The notes under the pieces are model-generated. The model worked only from the letters and a program-made list of their open reading frames with translations, was not told the origin of the DNA and did not search any database. Shown here one piece after another: positions 42,831 through 51,343 of a stretch of 64,000 nt of DNA; positions within the stretch are counted from its first letter, which is position 1, and each line of letters opens with the position of its first letter. Origin of the DNA: a bacterium (lineage in GTDB: Bacteria > Armatimonadota > Zipacnadia > Zipacnadales > UBA11051); assembly GCA_021372615.1 (NCBI GenBank), contig JAJFUB010000092.1, positions 124,001 through 188,000 on the forward strand, written 5' to 3'. The translations under genes were made by a program, and so were the position numbers.

Positions 42831-43850
42831 ATGCCCCGTATCCCCTGGTCTATCGCTGTGCCGCCCGAGGTCTACTGCGAGGTCTGTGGTGCCACCATGA
42901 GTGCGTACCACAGCAGTCCTGCAGTGCAGATGGACGTCCAGCTTCGGGGTCCCCGGACCTTCCACGAGCGCTACGGCCTGCCCCCAAGCAAGCACATTGT
43001 GCCAGATTTCACAACCTACCTGACGGGCTCCGTCTTCGGTCTCGAGTTTGAGGTCTTCGAGGATCAGGTCCCCGCTCCCCGGGGCCACCCCATCGCCAGC
43101 ACCCAGGAAGCCGCCGCCCTGACCGTGCCCGAGGACATGAGCCGGGCGGGCACCTTCCCGCGCGCCCTGGAGTTCTACGCGTGGATGCGGGCCCACGCCC
43201 CGGAGGGCGTCAGCGTGGGCTTCACCGGTGGCAGCCAGGCCCCCTTCACGACGGCGGTCCTGCTGCGCGGCGAGGGCTTTCTGCTCGATCTCGTGGACCA
43301 CCCGGACCTCGCCCACCGCTTCCTGCAGACGCTGACGGAGACCAGCATCCGCCAGCGCGAGTTCGCCCTGTCGGTCGTAGGAGCGCCGGCTTCCAGCCGG
43401 CACATGCCGCCCGACTGGCACGCGCCGCAGGACTCCCTCGGCTTCACTGACGACTACGGCGGCCTCCTGGGTCCCAATCTGTACTACGACTGCGACGTGC
43501 AGTACATGCTCCAGATCGCCGACCACTTCGGCGCCACCCGCAAGACCATCCACACCGAGCTGCTCCGCCAGCCCCACCTGGCGATCCTACAGGAGCACGG
43601 CTGGGGCTATATTGACGTCGGCACCGACCCGTACCTGACCATCGCCGACTGCCGCGAGGTGCTCCATATCCCCTTCCTGGTGCAGATGAAGACGAGTGCG
43701 GAGATGCTGCACTCTACGCCGGAGGCGATCCAGGCGCGCTATCGGGAGATGGTGGCCGAGGGGGCACAGACGATGCTCGTCGAGCTGTGCCGGGGGGTGC
43801 CCGAGGCGAACATCCGGGCGTTCATCGAGGTGGCGAGGGAGTTTGAGTAG
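42831..43850 (+). CDS. URO-D-like protein carrying an in-frame palindromic insert
   Basis: The protein has 339 residues and is of the URO-D superfamily, as judged by the barrel pattern (VSVGFTGGSQAPFTTAVLLR, FLLDLVDHPDLAHRFLQTLT, YIDVGTDPYLTIADCREVLH). It lacks the His-x-Cys zinc motif of MtaA/MtbA. The ATG has AGGAG 9 nt upstream. Residues 183-191 (VGAPASSRH) are encoded by a 27-nt type F element. They are low in hydrophobicity and probably form a surface loop. It is divergent from nuoA, and its function is unknown. Confidence 0.68.
   Translation: MPRIPWSIAVPPEVYCEVCGATMSAYHSSPAVQMDVQLRGPRTFHERYGLPPSKHIVPDFTTYLTGSVFGLEFEVFEDQVPAPRGHPIASTQEAAALTVPEDMSRAGTFPRALEFYAWMRAHAPEGVSVGFTGGSQAPFTTAVLLRGEGFLLDLVDHPDLAHRFLQTLTETSIRQREFALSVVGAPASSRHMPPDWHAPQDSLGFTDDYGGLLGPNLYYDCDVQYMLQIADHFGATRKTIHTELLRQPHLAILQEHGWGYIDVGTDPYLTIADCREVLHIPFLVQMKTSAEMLHSTPEAIQARYREMVAEGAQTMLVELCRGVPEANIRAFIEVAREFE
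43377..43403. repeat. Type F element, half copy, in frame in the URO-D-like gene
   Basis: This 27-nt segment, GTAGGAGCGCCGGCTTCCAG then CCGGCAC, is exactly nine codons. It matches the inverse of the right half of 48810-48870. Confidence 0.85.
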
Positions 43851-43853
43851 CAG

Positions 43854-43885
43854 AGCCGGGAGGCTCCGAACGGAGCCTCCCGGCT
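43854..43885. terminator. Bidirectional terminator hairpin
   Basis: The 15-bp stem AGCCGGGAGGCTCCG/CGGAGCCTCCCGGCT has a 2-nt loop. It starts 4 nt after the URO-D-like stop and lies 25 nt before the convergent protease gene. Confidence 0.75.
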
Positions 43886-43910
43886 GTGTGTGTCGTAGCG
43901 AACGTGCCGC

Positions 43911-45644
43911 CTACTCGATCCCCTCATCGCGCTCCGCAGGCTGCGTCGGCCCCGCCGCCGGCGGGGCACCGGGTGGCGCTGCCGGCGGTGCGGCCGGGGG
44001 AGCAGCAGGCGGGGCTGCTGGCGGCGCAGCGGGCTGTGCGGCCGGGCTCACCGGTGGCGGCGGAGGCGGTGGGGGGGCCGCCACGGTCGGCGTCGGAGCC
44101 GGCGGAGGCGCCGGGACAGGCGGGGCAGGCGCGGCGGGCGGCAGCGGCGTCGCCTGCGAGGCGATGACCCGTGGGGCAGGTGGCGGCGCCATGGGGAGGC
44201 CTGGCGCCGCCGGAGCGGCGACCGGGACGCGCCGCTTCCGCGAGACGCAGACGATCACGCCGCCCACCACCAGCACCAGCACCACGACCACACCCAGGAC
44301 CGCCGGCAGCCACTCCATGTAGCTCTTGTCCTTGCCCTCGCTGATGCCCTTCTGGGCGGCCGAGATGTACTCCTCGGTGTACGGCGAGCCGGGGTACAGC
44401 GCGTTGATCTGCGACAGCAGCTTCATGGCCGACTTGAAGTGCTGCTGGTTCATCTTGTGAACAGCCTTGCGGTACAACTCGGTGACGAGGCTGACCTGGG
44501 GCTTGACATTGCTGCGGTCCAGGAACTGCTTGACCACGCTGATGGGCACCAGGAAGTTCATGCCCTGGACCTCGGTCTGCACCACATCGCCCTGGGCGGT
44601 CTGCTGCTCGGCGGTGGCGCCCCATGTGGTCAGGCCGATGACGTTCCCGTTCTTGTCCAGCGCCGGGCCGCCGCTGTTGCCATGGGTGATGGCGGCATCG
44701 GTCTGGATGACCTCGACCCCGCCACTCCAGGTCTTGCGGGCGCTCATGCTGCCGCTGGTGCACGTCGCCTGGATGGTAGCGGCTTCGTCGGCCCAGGGCT
44801 GGAAAGTAGCGGCCGCCGGATAGCCGATGCAGTGGATCGGGTCGCCGGTCTTGAGCGTGCTGTCATCGCCGATGGGCAAGGTGGGCAGGTTCTTGGCCTC
44901 GACCTTCAGGATCGCCACATCCTTGCTCGCGTCCATGTCCCCCTTGGTCACCAACTCGGCCTTCAGGCCCTTCTTCTCGGCGCCCTTCCCGGGCACTGCC
45001 ACGCCCGTCAGCACGAGGTACTCGGTCGTCAGGCTCTCCAGTTGCATGTACTCCACATACCACTTGACCGTCGCGACCTTCAGCTTCTCGATGACGTCCT
45101 CGGTGACTTCCTCCGGGAAGGCCTGCTTGAGTTCGGAGACGGTCTTGTCCACCAGATCGGAGAGCACGGACATGACGAACTGTTTCTTCAGTTCGTCCTG
45201 GTCGGCGCTCACCACGTGGGCATTGGTCACGCAGTAGCCGTCGGGCGTGACAAAGAAGCCCGAGCCCTGACCGGACATCGTGCGCTCGTGGGTCTCGCGC
45301 TCTTCGCTGGGGACCAGGTAGTAGAGGGGATCGGCGAGGAAGGCCTCCAGCGCCGCCTTCTTCAGGGCGCTCTCGTTGGCCGGCAGCTCGCCGGCCTGGA
45401 CCTTCGCGACCAGCTCGCGCTGCAGTTCCTGCACCTTGGCCTGCGGGACGTGCGAGTTGGCGGGCACGGACAGCTCCGCGCTGTAGACCGCCACGACCAT
45501 CACCGTCGCGGGCTTGGCGAAGTCAAAGACCTCGTTGACCGCCGGCGAGGCCCCCTGTCCCGCCAGCGCCGGTGCGCCGGCCGCCAGCACCACCCCCACA
45601 ACCATCAGAGACACCAGCAGACCCGCTCTCCTCAGTGGTGACAT
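43911..45644 (-). CDS. HtrA-like trypsin-fold serine protease with membrane anchor and Pro-rich tail
   Basis: The protein has 577 residues. A signal peptide or N-terminal helix covers residues 1-30. The S1C-type domain at about 120-370 has His in VTNAHVV, Asp in DASKDVAILKV and Ser in THGNSGGPAL. No PDZ domain follows. Instead there is a helical segment with FKSAMKLLSQINALYPGSP, a membrane helix at about 455-480 (VLGVVVVLVLVVGGVIVCV) and a Pro/Ala-rich tail of about 95 residues (PPAAPPAAPPAAPP). An insertion of about 90 residues separates the His and Asp. It is probably an envelope-quality or signalling protease. The orientation of the tail is uncertain. Confidence 0.85.
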   Translation of the reverse strand: MSPLRRAGLLVSLMVVGVVLAAGAPALAGQGASPAVNEVFDFAKPATVMVVAVYSAELSVPANSHVPQAKVQELQRELVAKVQAGELPANESALKKAALEAFLADPLYYLVPSEERETHERTMSGQGSGFFVTPDGYCVTNAHVVSADQDELKKQFVMSVLSDLVDKTVSELKQAFPEEVTEDVIEKLKVATVKWYVEYMQLESLTTEYLVLTGVAVPGKGAEKKGLKAELVTKGDMDASKDVAILKVEAKNLPTLPIGDDSTLKTGDPIHCIGYPAAATFQPWADEAATIQATCTSGSMSARKTWSGGVEVIQTDAAITHGNSGGPALDKNGNVIGLTTWGATAEQQTAQGDVVQTEVQGMNFLVPISVVKQFLDRSNVKPQVSLVTELYRKAVHKMNQQHFKSAMKLLSQINALYPGSPYTEEYISAAQKGISEGKDKSYMEWLPAVLGVVVVLVLVVGGVIVCVSRKRRVPVAAPAAPGLPMAPPPAPRVIASQATPLPPAAPAPPVPAPPPAPTPTVAAPPPPPPPPVSPAAQPAAPPAAPPAAPPAAPPAAPPGAPPAAGPTQPAERDEGIE

Positions 45645-45692
45645 GGTCCCATCCCTTCCTATGTCTGTGTGAGCGCGACCGACGCGACAGGC

Positions 45693-45914
45693 CTACTGCG
45701 GTGGTGAGGGTCTCCGGCGCGTCGCCAGGGCGACCACGATGGCGATGAGGGAGAGAACCGCCGCCCCGATGACGATGGTGGTGGTCAGGTGCTGCGACGA
45801 GGTAGCTGCGGGCGGCACCGGCGGGCTGGCAGTGGTCTGCCCGATGGCCGCGCCGCATGCCAGCAGCGCAGTCACGCCCCACACCGTTCGCATGGCTCGA
45901 CTAACGAATCCCAT
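45693..45914 (-). CDS. Small membrane protein, 73 residues
   Basis: The protein has an N-terminal hydrophobic segment that may be a signal peptide (VTALLACGAAIGQ). A second helix, TIVIGAAVLSLIAIVVALAT, ends RRRPSPPQ. I recognise no family. It lies 48 nt upstream of the HtrA-like protease on the same strand and may be co-expressed with it. Confidence 0.45.
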   Translation of the reverse strand: MGFVSRAMRTVWGVTALLACGAAIGQTTASPPVPPAATSSQHLTTTIVIGAAVLSLIAIVVALATRRRPSPPQ

Positions 45915-45989
45915 TCGGTGGCATCCTCCTGCGCAACAGGCCGTGCCGCGTATTCGACGTGTGGGGCCCGATTCCTGCGCCGCTGCAGG

Positions 45990-48023
45990 CTATTGCTCTC
46001 CTGCCGCCGCTTCCGTGAGGGCTACCAGCGTCTCCTCCCAGCACCCGGGGTCTCCGCCCAGCACGTCTGTCGGCGCCAGCGTGAGCCCCGCGAGGTGCTC
46101 ACGGAGCCCCGCCAGCCTGTCGCGAGCCTCAGCCAGTGCCTCCGCCGCCCCTGTCGCCCGGTACTCGGCCAGCGCCTGCACCACCCGCGCGAACCTCTCC
46201 CCCATCTCCAGTCCGCGCACGAAGGCGTGGATGCCCTCGTCATCTGACAGGGCCGCCGCTTGCCTGGCCCACCCCAGTGCGCCCAGGGTGCTCTCCACCC
46301 GCTGCCGCCACTGCTCCGACACCTCGTCCCAGCTCTGCCCGGCTCCGGCCAGATCCCCCTTGAAGCGGCGCACCTCGCGCGTCACGACCCACCACACACG
46401 ACTGACGGGGCCCTGCCCGGTGTCCCCGCCAGCCAGGTAGGCCCGCCACATGCAGTCGCCTGCCTCCGCGCCCCATAGGCTGCGGCACACGCTCTGGAAC
46501 ACTCCCCCCTCCGCGAACACGTCTGCCGGGCGGTATTCCCCTCGCTGCAGCCGGTGATATAGCTCCTGGACCTCGTCGGGGTCCAGCAGGTTCATGCCGA
46601 AATGTGGCTCGGCGGCGTTCCAGAGGCACTCGGCGTTCAGCACCTGCACCGGCTCCTCGTGGACGCCCCCGTTGGACAGGCAGACCGACTGTGCCCCCTG
46701 GTACAGCGGGCTCAGCCCGCCGGAGAGGTTGCACAGGTCGTCGCTGGTGTAGTTGTCGCCGCCGCTGAAGGCGATGACATGGGCGCCGTGGCCGTGGCCA
46801 ACGGTGTCAAACGCCGCAGCCAGTTGAGCCAGCCGGGGCGACCTGTTGGTGTTGAGGAACTGCTCGCGGAACCCGAACTGCACCCCTGGGACGGGCCCGA
46901 TCAGCTCGCTGATGAGCCGGAAGCAGGCGATCTCGTGCCGCCAGGTCTCGTCGCTCTCATGCGCGGCGCCGTACAGCGGCGAGACGAAGATCAGCGTGAG
47001 GTCGCGCGCGGCGTCATAGTCGTCCGTCCGCACCTGCCGCAGGTGCCGGGCCACGAAGCCGAACCAGTGCGCCAGCGCCCCGGCCATGCCCTGCGGGTCG
47101 GTCAGCTCATCGCTGGGCCAGCGTCGGCGGCACTCGTCGCAGCGCATCCGCCAGCTCTGCTCGCTGGCCGCCCAGGTGCCGCTGTCAATGTCGTGGATGT
47201 ACATGAACCCCGGCTCGATGGTCTCGACGAAGCGCCGCATCTCGGCCACTTTGGCCGCCGCCAGCCCCTCGCTGCACAGGCACGAGCCGTACTGCCGCCC
47301 CTCGGAGCTTTCCAGCCCCCGGCACTGGTACACCTCTCCCTCCGGCCAGGGCCGGCGGTTCAGGAAGACCTGCCCCTGATACCCGCACCGGTACAGCTCG
47401 GACTTCTGATAGGAGGTGCCGTATCCGCCCCCGTAGCCGGCGAAGGTCAGGCGGATCCCCCGCGCCCGCGCCATGCGATTGCACGCGCGTACCACCTCGG
47501 CGTAGTGCGGCGTCCGCGCCACATCCCACCCGAAGCCGTCGAACCACACCTGGTTGATCTTGTGGCGGAAGCACAGGTCCAGCTTGCGCTCGACGCGGGC
47601 CACGAAGGCCTCCGGCCCGTCGCCCCAGTCATACCCCCAGCGGTTGATCTCGCAGTTCAGCAGCCAGTCGGCAGCGCAGCGGAACCGCACATCGGGCCAG
47701 TCCACGACCTCGCAGCAGGGCAACCGCCAGCCGTCCGGGCCGGCCTCGAGCAGTTGCAGCAGCGTCGCCTCGGCGCGCAGCAGCCCCTCCTCGGTGGCCG
47801 CTGCCGCCTGCACGGCGGTCGGGCTCACGATCAGACGGTAGCACTCCTCGCGCCCCGGCGGGGGGCAGTCCGGGAGGTCACCCTCCGCCACCCGCGCGAA
47901 GGAGCCGGCCGGGAGCCGGCGCCGCAGATCGCCCGGCCGCGGGGCTGCCCCGCCCGGAAGCTGCAGCGATAGAAAGCCGGAATGCGGCGTGAACTGCTTG
48001 GGTCGGGGCAGCAGGAGACTCAT
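45990..48023 (-). CDS. Glycoside hydrolase-like protein with GH20b-type N-terminal domain
   Basis: The protein has 677 residues without a signal peptide. Residues 1-110 are an alpha/beta domain ending in an EEGLLRAEATLLQLLEA helix, as in the GH20b domain of hexosaminidases. A TIM-barrel region follows from about residue 125, with DWPDVRFRCAADWLLNCEIN, QVWFDGFGWDVARTPHY and YIHDIDSGTW. The last has His and two Asp in a strand end where GH20 enzymes carry catalytic residues, but no canonical GH20 Asp-Glu pair is evident. Three CxxC-like groups occur (CDECRRRW). GGAGGT lies 5 nt before the ATG. Confidence 0.6.
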   Translation of the reverse strand: MSLLLPRPKQFTPHSGFLSLQLPGGAAPRPGDLRRRLPAGSFARVAEGDLPDCPPPGREECYRLIVSPTAVQAAAATEEGLLRAEATLLQLLEAGPDGWRLPCCEVVDWPDVRFRCAADWLLNCEINRWGYDWGDGPEAFVARVERKLDLCFRHKINQVWFDGFGWDVARTPHYAEVVRACNRMARARGIRLTFAGYGGGYGTSYQKSELYRCGYQGQVFLNRRPWPEGEVYQCRGLESSEGRQYGSCLCSEGLAAAKVAEMRRFVETIEPGFMYIHDIDSGTWAASEQSWRMRCDECRRRWPSDELTDPQGMAGALAHWFGFVARHLRQVRTDDYDAARDLTLIFVSPLYGAAHESDETWRHEIACFRLISELIGPVPGVQFGFREQFLNTNRSPRLAQLAAAFDTVGHGHGAHVIAFSGGDNYTSDDLCNLSGGLSPLYQGAQSVCLSNGGVHEEPVQVLNAECLWNAAEPHFGMNLLDPDEVQELYHRLQRGEYRPADVFAEGGVFQSVCRSLWGAEAGDCMWRAYLAGGDTGQGPVSRVWWVVTREVRRFKGDLAGAGQSWDEVSEQWRQRVESTLGALGWARQAAALSDDEGIHAFVRGLEMGERFARVVQALAEYRATGAAEALAEARDRLAGLREHLAGLTLAPTDVLGGDPGCWEETLVALTEAAAGEQ

Positions 48024-48150
48024 GGCGACCTCCGAGCGTGCACGGGCGGTAGTGGCACGAATCCGTCCTGGGGCTGTAACTTGGTCGGCAGGGGGAGGAA
48101 TCCTGCTTCGCGTGGCCTGCACGCGACACCCAACCAGGCGGTGGTGTGCG

Positions 48151-48179
48151 TTGACACGCCAGGAGAAGTTTGGTAAACT
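48151..48179 (+). promoter_or_regulatory. Sigma-70-type promoter of tRNA-Leu and following tRNAs
   Basis: A perfect TTGACA and TAAACT are separated by 17 nt, with a TGG just before the -10 box. The start would be a few nt before the tRNA-Leu 5' end. Confidence 0.88.
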
Positions 48180-48189
48180 GTCGCTCACT

Positions 48190-48277
48190 GCCGAGGTGGT
48201 GGAATTGGTAGACACGCTAGCTTGAGGGGCTAGTGAGCCTTGGCTTCGTGCGGGTTCGAGTCCCGCCCTCGGCACCA
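48190..48277 (+). tRNA. tRNA-Leu (anticodon GAG), CCA encoded
   Basis: The 88-nt class II tRNA has acceptor GCCGAGG/CCTCGGC, anticodon loop TTGAGGG and a long variable arm. The T-arm has GGGTTCGAGTCCC. Confidence 0.97.
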
Positions 48278-48285
48278 GGGAATGT

Positions 48286-48362
48286 GGGCGGTTAGCTCAG
48301 CTGGTAGAGCGATTGCTTCACACGCAATAGGTTCACTGGTTCAAGTCCAGTACCGCCCACCA
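48286..48362 (+). tRNA. tRNA-Val (anticodon CAC), CCA encoded
   Basis: Acceptor GGGCGGT/ACCGCCC, anticodon loop TTCACAC with stem ATTGC/GCAAT, and T-arm with GGTTCAAGTCC. Confidence 0.97.
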
Positions 48363-48377
48363 TTGACAACCCGGAGC

Positions 48378-48453
48378 GCGGGAATAGCTCAGTTGGTAGA
48401 GCACCAGCTTCCCAAGCTGGGTGTCGCCGGTTCGAGTCCGGTTTCCCGCTCCA
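48378..48453 (+). tRNA. tRNA-Gly (anticodon CCC), CCA encoded
   Basis: Acceptor GCGGGAA/TTCCCGC, anticodon loop TTCCCAA with stem CCAGC/GCTGG, discriminator T. Confidence 0.97.
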
Positions 48454-48472
48454 TTCTGACCACAAACAGGCG

Positions 48473-48501
48473 TTGAACTGCGCGGCGGATTGTGCTATAT
48501 T
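48473..48501 (+). promoter_or_regulatory. Sigma-70-type promoter of tRNA-Gly(GCC)
   Basis: TTGAAC and TATATT are separated by 17 nt, about 20 nt before the tRNA. Confidence 0.85.
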
Positions 48502-48520
48502 GAGCGCCTGTCGTTGACGA

Positions 48521-48596
48521 GCGGAAGTAGCTCAGCTGGTAGAGCGCCTCCTTGCCAAGGAGAAGGTCGCCGGTTCGAATCCGGTCTTCCGCTCCA
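48521..48596 (+). tRNA. tRNA-Gly (anticodon GCC), CCA encoded
   Basis: Acceptor GCGGAAG/CTTCCGC, anticodon loop TTGCCAA with stem CCTCC/GGAGA (outer pair mismatched), T-arm with GGTTCGAATCC. Confidence 0.97.
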
Positions 48597-48604
48597 GATA
48601 ATTC

Positions 48605-48653
48605 GGCGAGCCGGAATGGGCCGCAGCAGCGGCTGAGGTCGGCTCGCCTTTTT
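48605..48653 (+). terminator. Intrinsic terminator after tRNA-Gly(GCC)
   Basis: The 9-bp arms GGCGAGCCG and CGGCTCGCC are followed by TTTTT, with an inner GCCGC/GCGGC hairpin in the loop. This is the only classical T-run terminator seen. Confidence 0.88.
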
Positions 48654-48679
48654 GTAGCACCCGGTGCGAGGCACCGCCT

Positions 48680-48755
48680 GGCGGCATAGCCAAGTGGCTA
48701 AGGCGACGGTCTGCAAAACCGTTATTCACGGGTTCAACTCCCGTTGCCGCCTCCA
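48680..48755 (+). tRNA. tRNA-Cys (anticodon GCA), CCA encoded
   Basis: Acceptor GGCGGCA/TGCCGCC, anticodon loop CTGCAAA with stem ACGGT/ACCGT, T-arm with GGGTTCAACTCCC, discriminator T. Confidence 0.97.
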
Positions 48756-48764
48756 ACCCTTGCG

Positions 48765-48797
48765 AAACGCCCGACCCATCGGCCGGGCGTTTCCGTT
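48765..48797 (+). terminator. Terminator after tRNA-Cys
   Basis: The 9-bp stem AAACGCCCG/CGGGCGTTT ends in a short T-rich stretch, TTTCCGTTTCT. It could also serve the convergent serpin gene. Confidence 0.75.
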
Positions 48798-48809
48798 TCT
48801 CCCCCTGTC

Positions 48810-48870
48810 GTAGGACCGCCAGCATCCTGCTGGCGAACGGCCTGTGCCGGCTGGAAGCCGGCGCTCCTAC
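48810..48870. repeat. Type F palindromic element, full copy
   Basis: This 61-nt element has GTAGGA/TCCTAC ends around two hairpins, CGCCAGCATCCTGCTGGCG and GCCGGCTGGAAGCCGGC. It ends 8 nt before the serpin stop. A half copy lies in the URO-D-like gene at 43377. Confidence 0.88.
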
Positions 48871-48878
48871 GGCAACGT

Positions 48879-50129
48879 CTACTCCTCCGGCGCGACGATG
48901 GCCCCCATGAACAGGATCGTCTGCGTGTCCCGGTCCGTGATGGCCAGGAAGAACGGGCGGTCCACCACCATCTCGAACGGCTCGCCCGGCGGCGGGGCGG
49001 CGGCGCCGACCATCCCCACCTGGGTCACTGCAGCGGCCTCCGTGCCTTCCTCGTCCACCTTCAGGTAGGACTTCTGCCGCACGAGGTCTATCCACATCTT
49101 CCTGTCGCACAGGGCCGAGAAGTCGGCTTTGGCCTGATCGAACGCCACGCCCATGCCCAGCGCCGTCAGCGCGGCGTTGAGCTTGCGGTCGTTCTTGGCC
49201 GTGAAGCGCGGGAGCTTGATGGTCCCCTCCCGCACCGCCATGGCCCCGGTCCATTGCGCCCACTTCTCGGCGCTCAGGGCCGCCAGGAAGCCCTTCAGTC
49301 CCACCTGCTTGGCGGGCAGGAAGACCACCATCGCCAGCCGGTGGTCGCGTCCGTACGGCAGGCGAATGGCCTGGAAGAGGTCGCCGGCCTGATAGGCGAA
49401 CTCGCCGGTCTGCGCCATCATCGGCACGGTCCGCTGCGAGCCGTCCAGCAGCGTGAAGGGGGCGTCCTGCGTGGCGTCCTTACTGAAGACGTCGCTCCAG
49501 CGACCCTTGAAGTAGACGGCATCCAGGACCATGAGCCACAGACCGGCGAGGTCCTGTGGGGTGGTGATCTCCGGGATGAGCCCAGCGGTCTTGTCCTTCA
49601 CCCAGTTGTTGATGATCCCGGCGGAGGCGGGGTCGCCGAAGTTGAGCGCCTCCACCCGGACGTCCGGCGTGGCCTTCACCGCCTCGAGGAACGTGGGCTT
49701 GAAGGTGACATCCTCACGGGCCCACAGTGAGTCGGCGATGGTCAGCTTGACTTCTGGGTCGGCGGCCTGCAACTGCGCGGCGAGTCCCTTCAGCGCAGTG
49801 CCGACCTGCCCGGCGTTCAGGCCGTCCCAGCCCATCGTCTTGGCGATGGCCGACGCGGTGTCGGCGCCGGCCCCGTGGTAGACGCTGCTGAGCGCCATCG
49901 CAACACTCAGGGGCGAGACGAAGAGGTTTTCGTCAGGCTGCTCGCCCTGGAGCTTGCTGAACAGATCGAAGGCGAAGCGGGTGGTGCGCTCGGGCATGTC
50001 GCCGATGCTCGCCCCGGCGGGCGCGGGCGGTGGCGGAGGGGGCTTGGGCGGGTCGGTCTGGGCGGGCTTGCACCCCCAGACGAAGGTGAGGACAACCAGC
50101 AGCGCAACCATCAGCATTCGCTCTGACAT
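48879..50129 (-). CDS. Serpin (serine protease inhibitor) lipoprotein
   Basis: The protein has 416 residues. A lipoprotein signal ends at C20 (FVWGC) and is followed by a Pro-rich linker. The serpin core shows NLFVSPLSVAMALSSVYHGA near 70 and the breach and shutter regions. The reactive-centre hinge is DEEGTEAAAVTQVGMVGAAA near 355, with small Ala residues at P12-P9, which is the inhibitory type. By length from the hinge, P1-P1' is about Ala-Ala, suggesting an elastase-like target. The ending PFFLAITDRDTQTILFMGAI is typical. It is presumably anchored in the envelope and may protect it from proteases. Confidence 0.95.
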   Translation of the reverse strand: MSERMLMVALLVVLTFVWGCKPAQTDPPKPPPPPPAPAGASIGDMPERTTRFAFDLFSKLQGEQPDENLFVSPLSVAMALSSVYHGAGADTASAIAKTMGWDGLNAGQVGTALKGLAAQLQAADPEVKLTIADSLWAREDVTFKPTFLEAVKATPDVRVEALNFGDPASAGIINNWVKDKTAGLIPEITTPQDLAGLWLMVLDAVYFKGRWSDVFSKDATQDAPFTLLDGSQRTVPMMAQTGEFAYQAGDLFQAIRLPYGRDHRLAMVVFLPAKQVGLKGFLAALSAEKWAQWTGAMAVREGTIKLPRFTAKNDRKLNAALTALGMGVAFDQAKADFSALCDRKMWIDLVRQKSYLKVDEEGTEAAAVTQVGMVGAAAPPPGEPFEMVVDRPFFLAITDRDTQTILFMGAIVAPEE

Positions 50130-50219
50130 GGCACACCTCTGGCAAGCGCTCGACTGCCGCTGCGCGGTCAGCCGTCGGCATACGCTGACGAGACGCCCGG
50201 GAGCAGATGCTGCGGCTCG

Positions 50220-51299
50220 TTACTTCGTCCTGGCCAGCAGACCCACCCCCAGCGCCCCGAAGAGCACGTCCGGGATCCACCCCGCCAGTGCCGGGTCCAG
50301 CGTCCCCGCCAGCCCGAACGCCAGCGTCCAGCTCCGCACCCCGTTGTACAGGAAGACAATCAGGACCGCAATCACGATCCCCCCGAAGCTGCCGAAGCGC
50401 GCGAAACGGAAGCTGATCGGGGCGGCGATGAGCGCGAAGACGAGGCAGCCCAACGGAATCGAGTACTTGAAGTGATACTGCACCCGCAGCCGCTGGGTGT
50501 CCTTGCCCGCCGGGCCCAGCGTGCCGATCATGTCGCTCAGCTCCCCCGCGCTCATCTCAAACGACGTTCGCCGGGAGGCGTAGTAGTCCTGCAGGGCGGC
50601 CTGGAGCTTGATCTCCTGCTCGCCGAAGTACGCCACCGAGCCCTCCTGGTCGCCCGTGGGGCCCAGCGTCACTGTCGCCCCCTCGCGCAGGTACCACACG
50701 TTGCCCCGCACCTCGGCCCACTCGGCCGTGGTGATGCTGCAGATGCGGTTCTGCTCGTCATGCCCCCAGATCGTCAGGCGCTCCAACTCGTTGGTCTTGG
50801 GGTTCATGTTGCCGACGTAGAAGATGCGACGCTGCGTCGGGTCGCGGAAGAAGACGTTGCGCTCCTGCTGGACGATGGGCTGCGCCAGGCCGATCTCGGC
50901 CAGGGCCTCGCGGGCCTTGCGCGACGCCGGCGGAGCGAGGCACTCCCCGCAGTACAGCGAGACGCCGCTGGCGATGACCCCGGCAAGAATGAGGCTGCGG
51001 CAGATCCGGGGGAAGCTGGCGCCCCCCGCGCGTATCGCCGTGATCTCCCCGTGATTGGCCAGTAGCGCCACCACCATCGCCACGCCCACCACCGTCCCGA
51101 CCGGCATGGACCATGAGACGGCATGGGGGACGTGGCAGAGCAGGTACTTGAGGACGAGCCAGGGCGGCACTTCCCCACCCATGAACGCCGAGCCCATCTG
51201 CCGCGCCACGTCGCCGACCATGATGATGACGAAGGCGAACAACCCGATGAGGAAGGGCACGACGAGTTGGCCCAGGATGTAGCGGTCGAGGAGTCGCAT
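50220..51299 (-). CDS. LptF/LptG-family lipopolysaccharide export permease
   Basis: The protein has 359 residues. Two helix blocks flank a beta-jelly-roll-like periplasmic region. It starts MRLLDRYILGQLVVPFLIGL, a typical YjgP/YjgQ N-terminus, and has NHGEITAIRAGGASFPRICR, the cytoplasmic coupling helix that contacts the LptB ATPase. The C-terminus has three helices including FGGIVIAVLIVFLYNG. It moves lipopolysaccharide or an equivalent lipid to LptC. Only one of the pair is present here. It implies an outer membrane. Confidence 0.9.
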   Translation of the reverse strand: MRLLDRYILGQLVVPFLIGLFAFVIIMVGDVARQMGSAFMGGEVPPWLVLKYLLCHVPHAVSWSMPVGTVVGVAMVVALLANHGEITAIRAGGASFPRICRSLILAGVIASGVSLYCGECLAPPASRKAREALAEIGLAQPIVQQERNVFFRDPTQRRIFYVGNMNPKTNELERLTIWGHDEQNRICSITTAEWAEVRGNVWYLREGATVTLGPTGDQEGSVAYFGEQEIKLQAALQDYYASRRTSFEMSAGELSDMIGTLGPAGKDTQRLRVQYHFKYSIPLGCLVFALIAAPISFRFARFGSFGGIVIAVLIVFLYNGVRSWTLAFGLAGTLDPALAGWIPDVLFGALGVGLLARTK

Positions 51300-51343
51300 G
51301 GTTGGGTGGAACCCGTGGGCACTGCGCGAAGCTCTGGGAGGCT

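Noticed and set aside
43911-44200. Plus-strand Gly/Ala-rich frame
   Set aside because: It is the complement of the Pro/Ala tail of the protease.
48153-48790. Attachment site or integrated element at the tRNA cluster
   Set aside because: No integrase, no partial tRNA duplicate and no change in composition were seen around the tRNAs.
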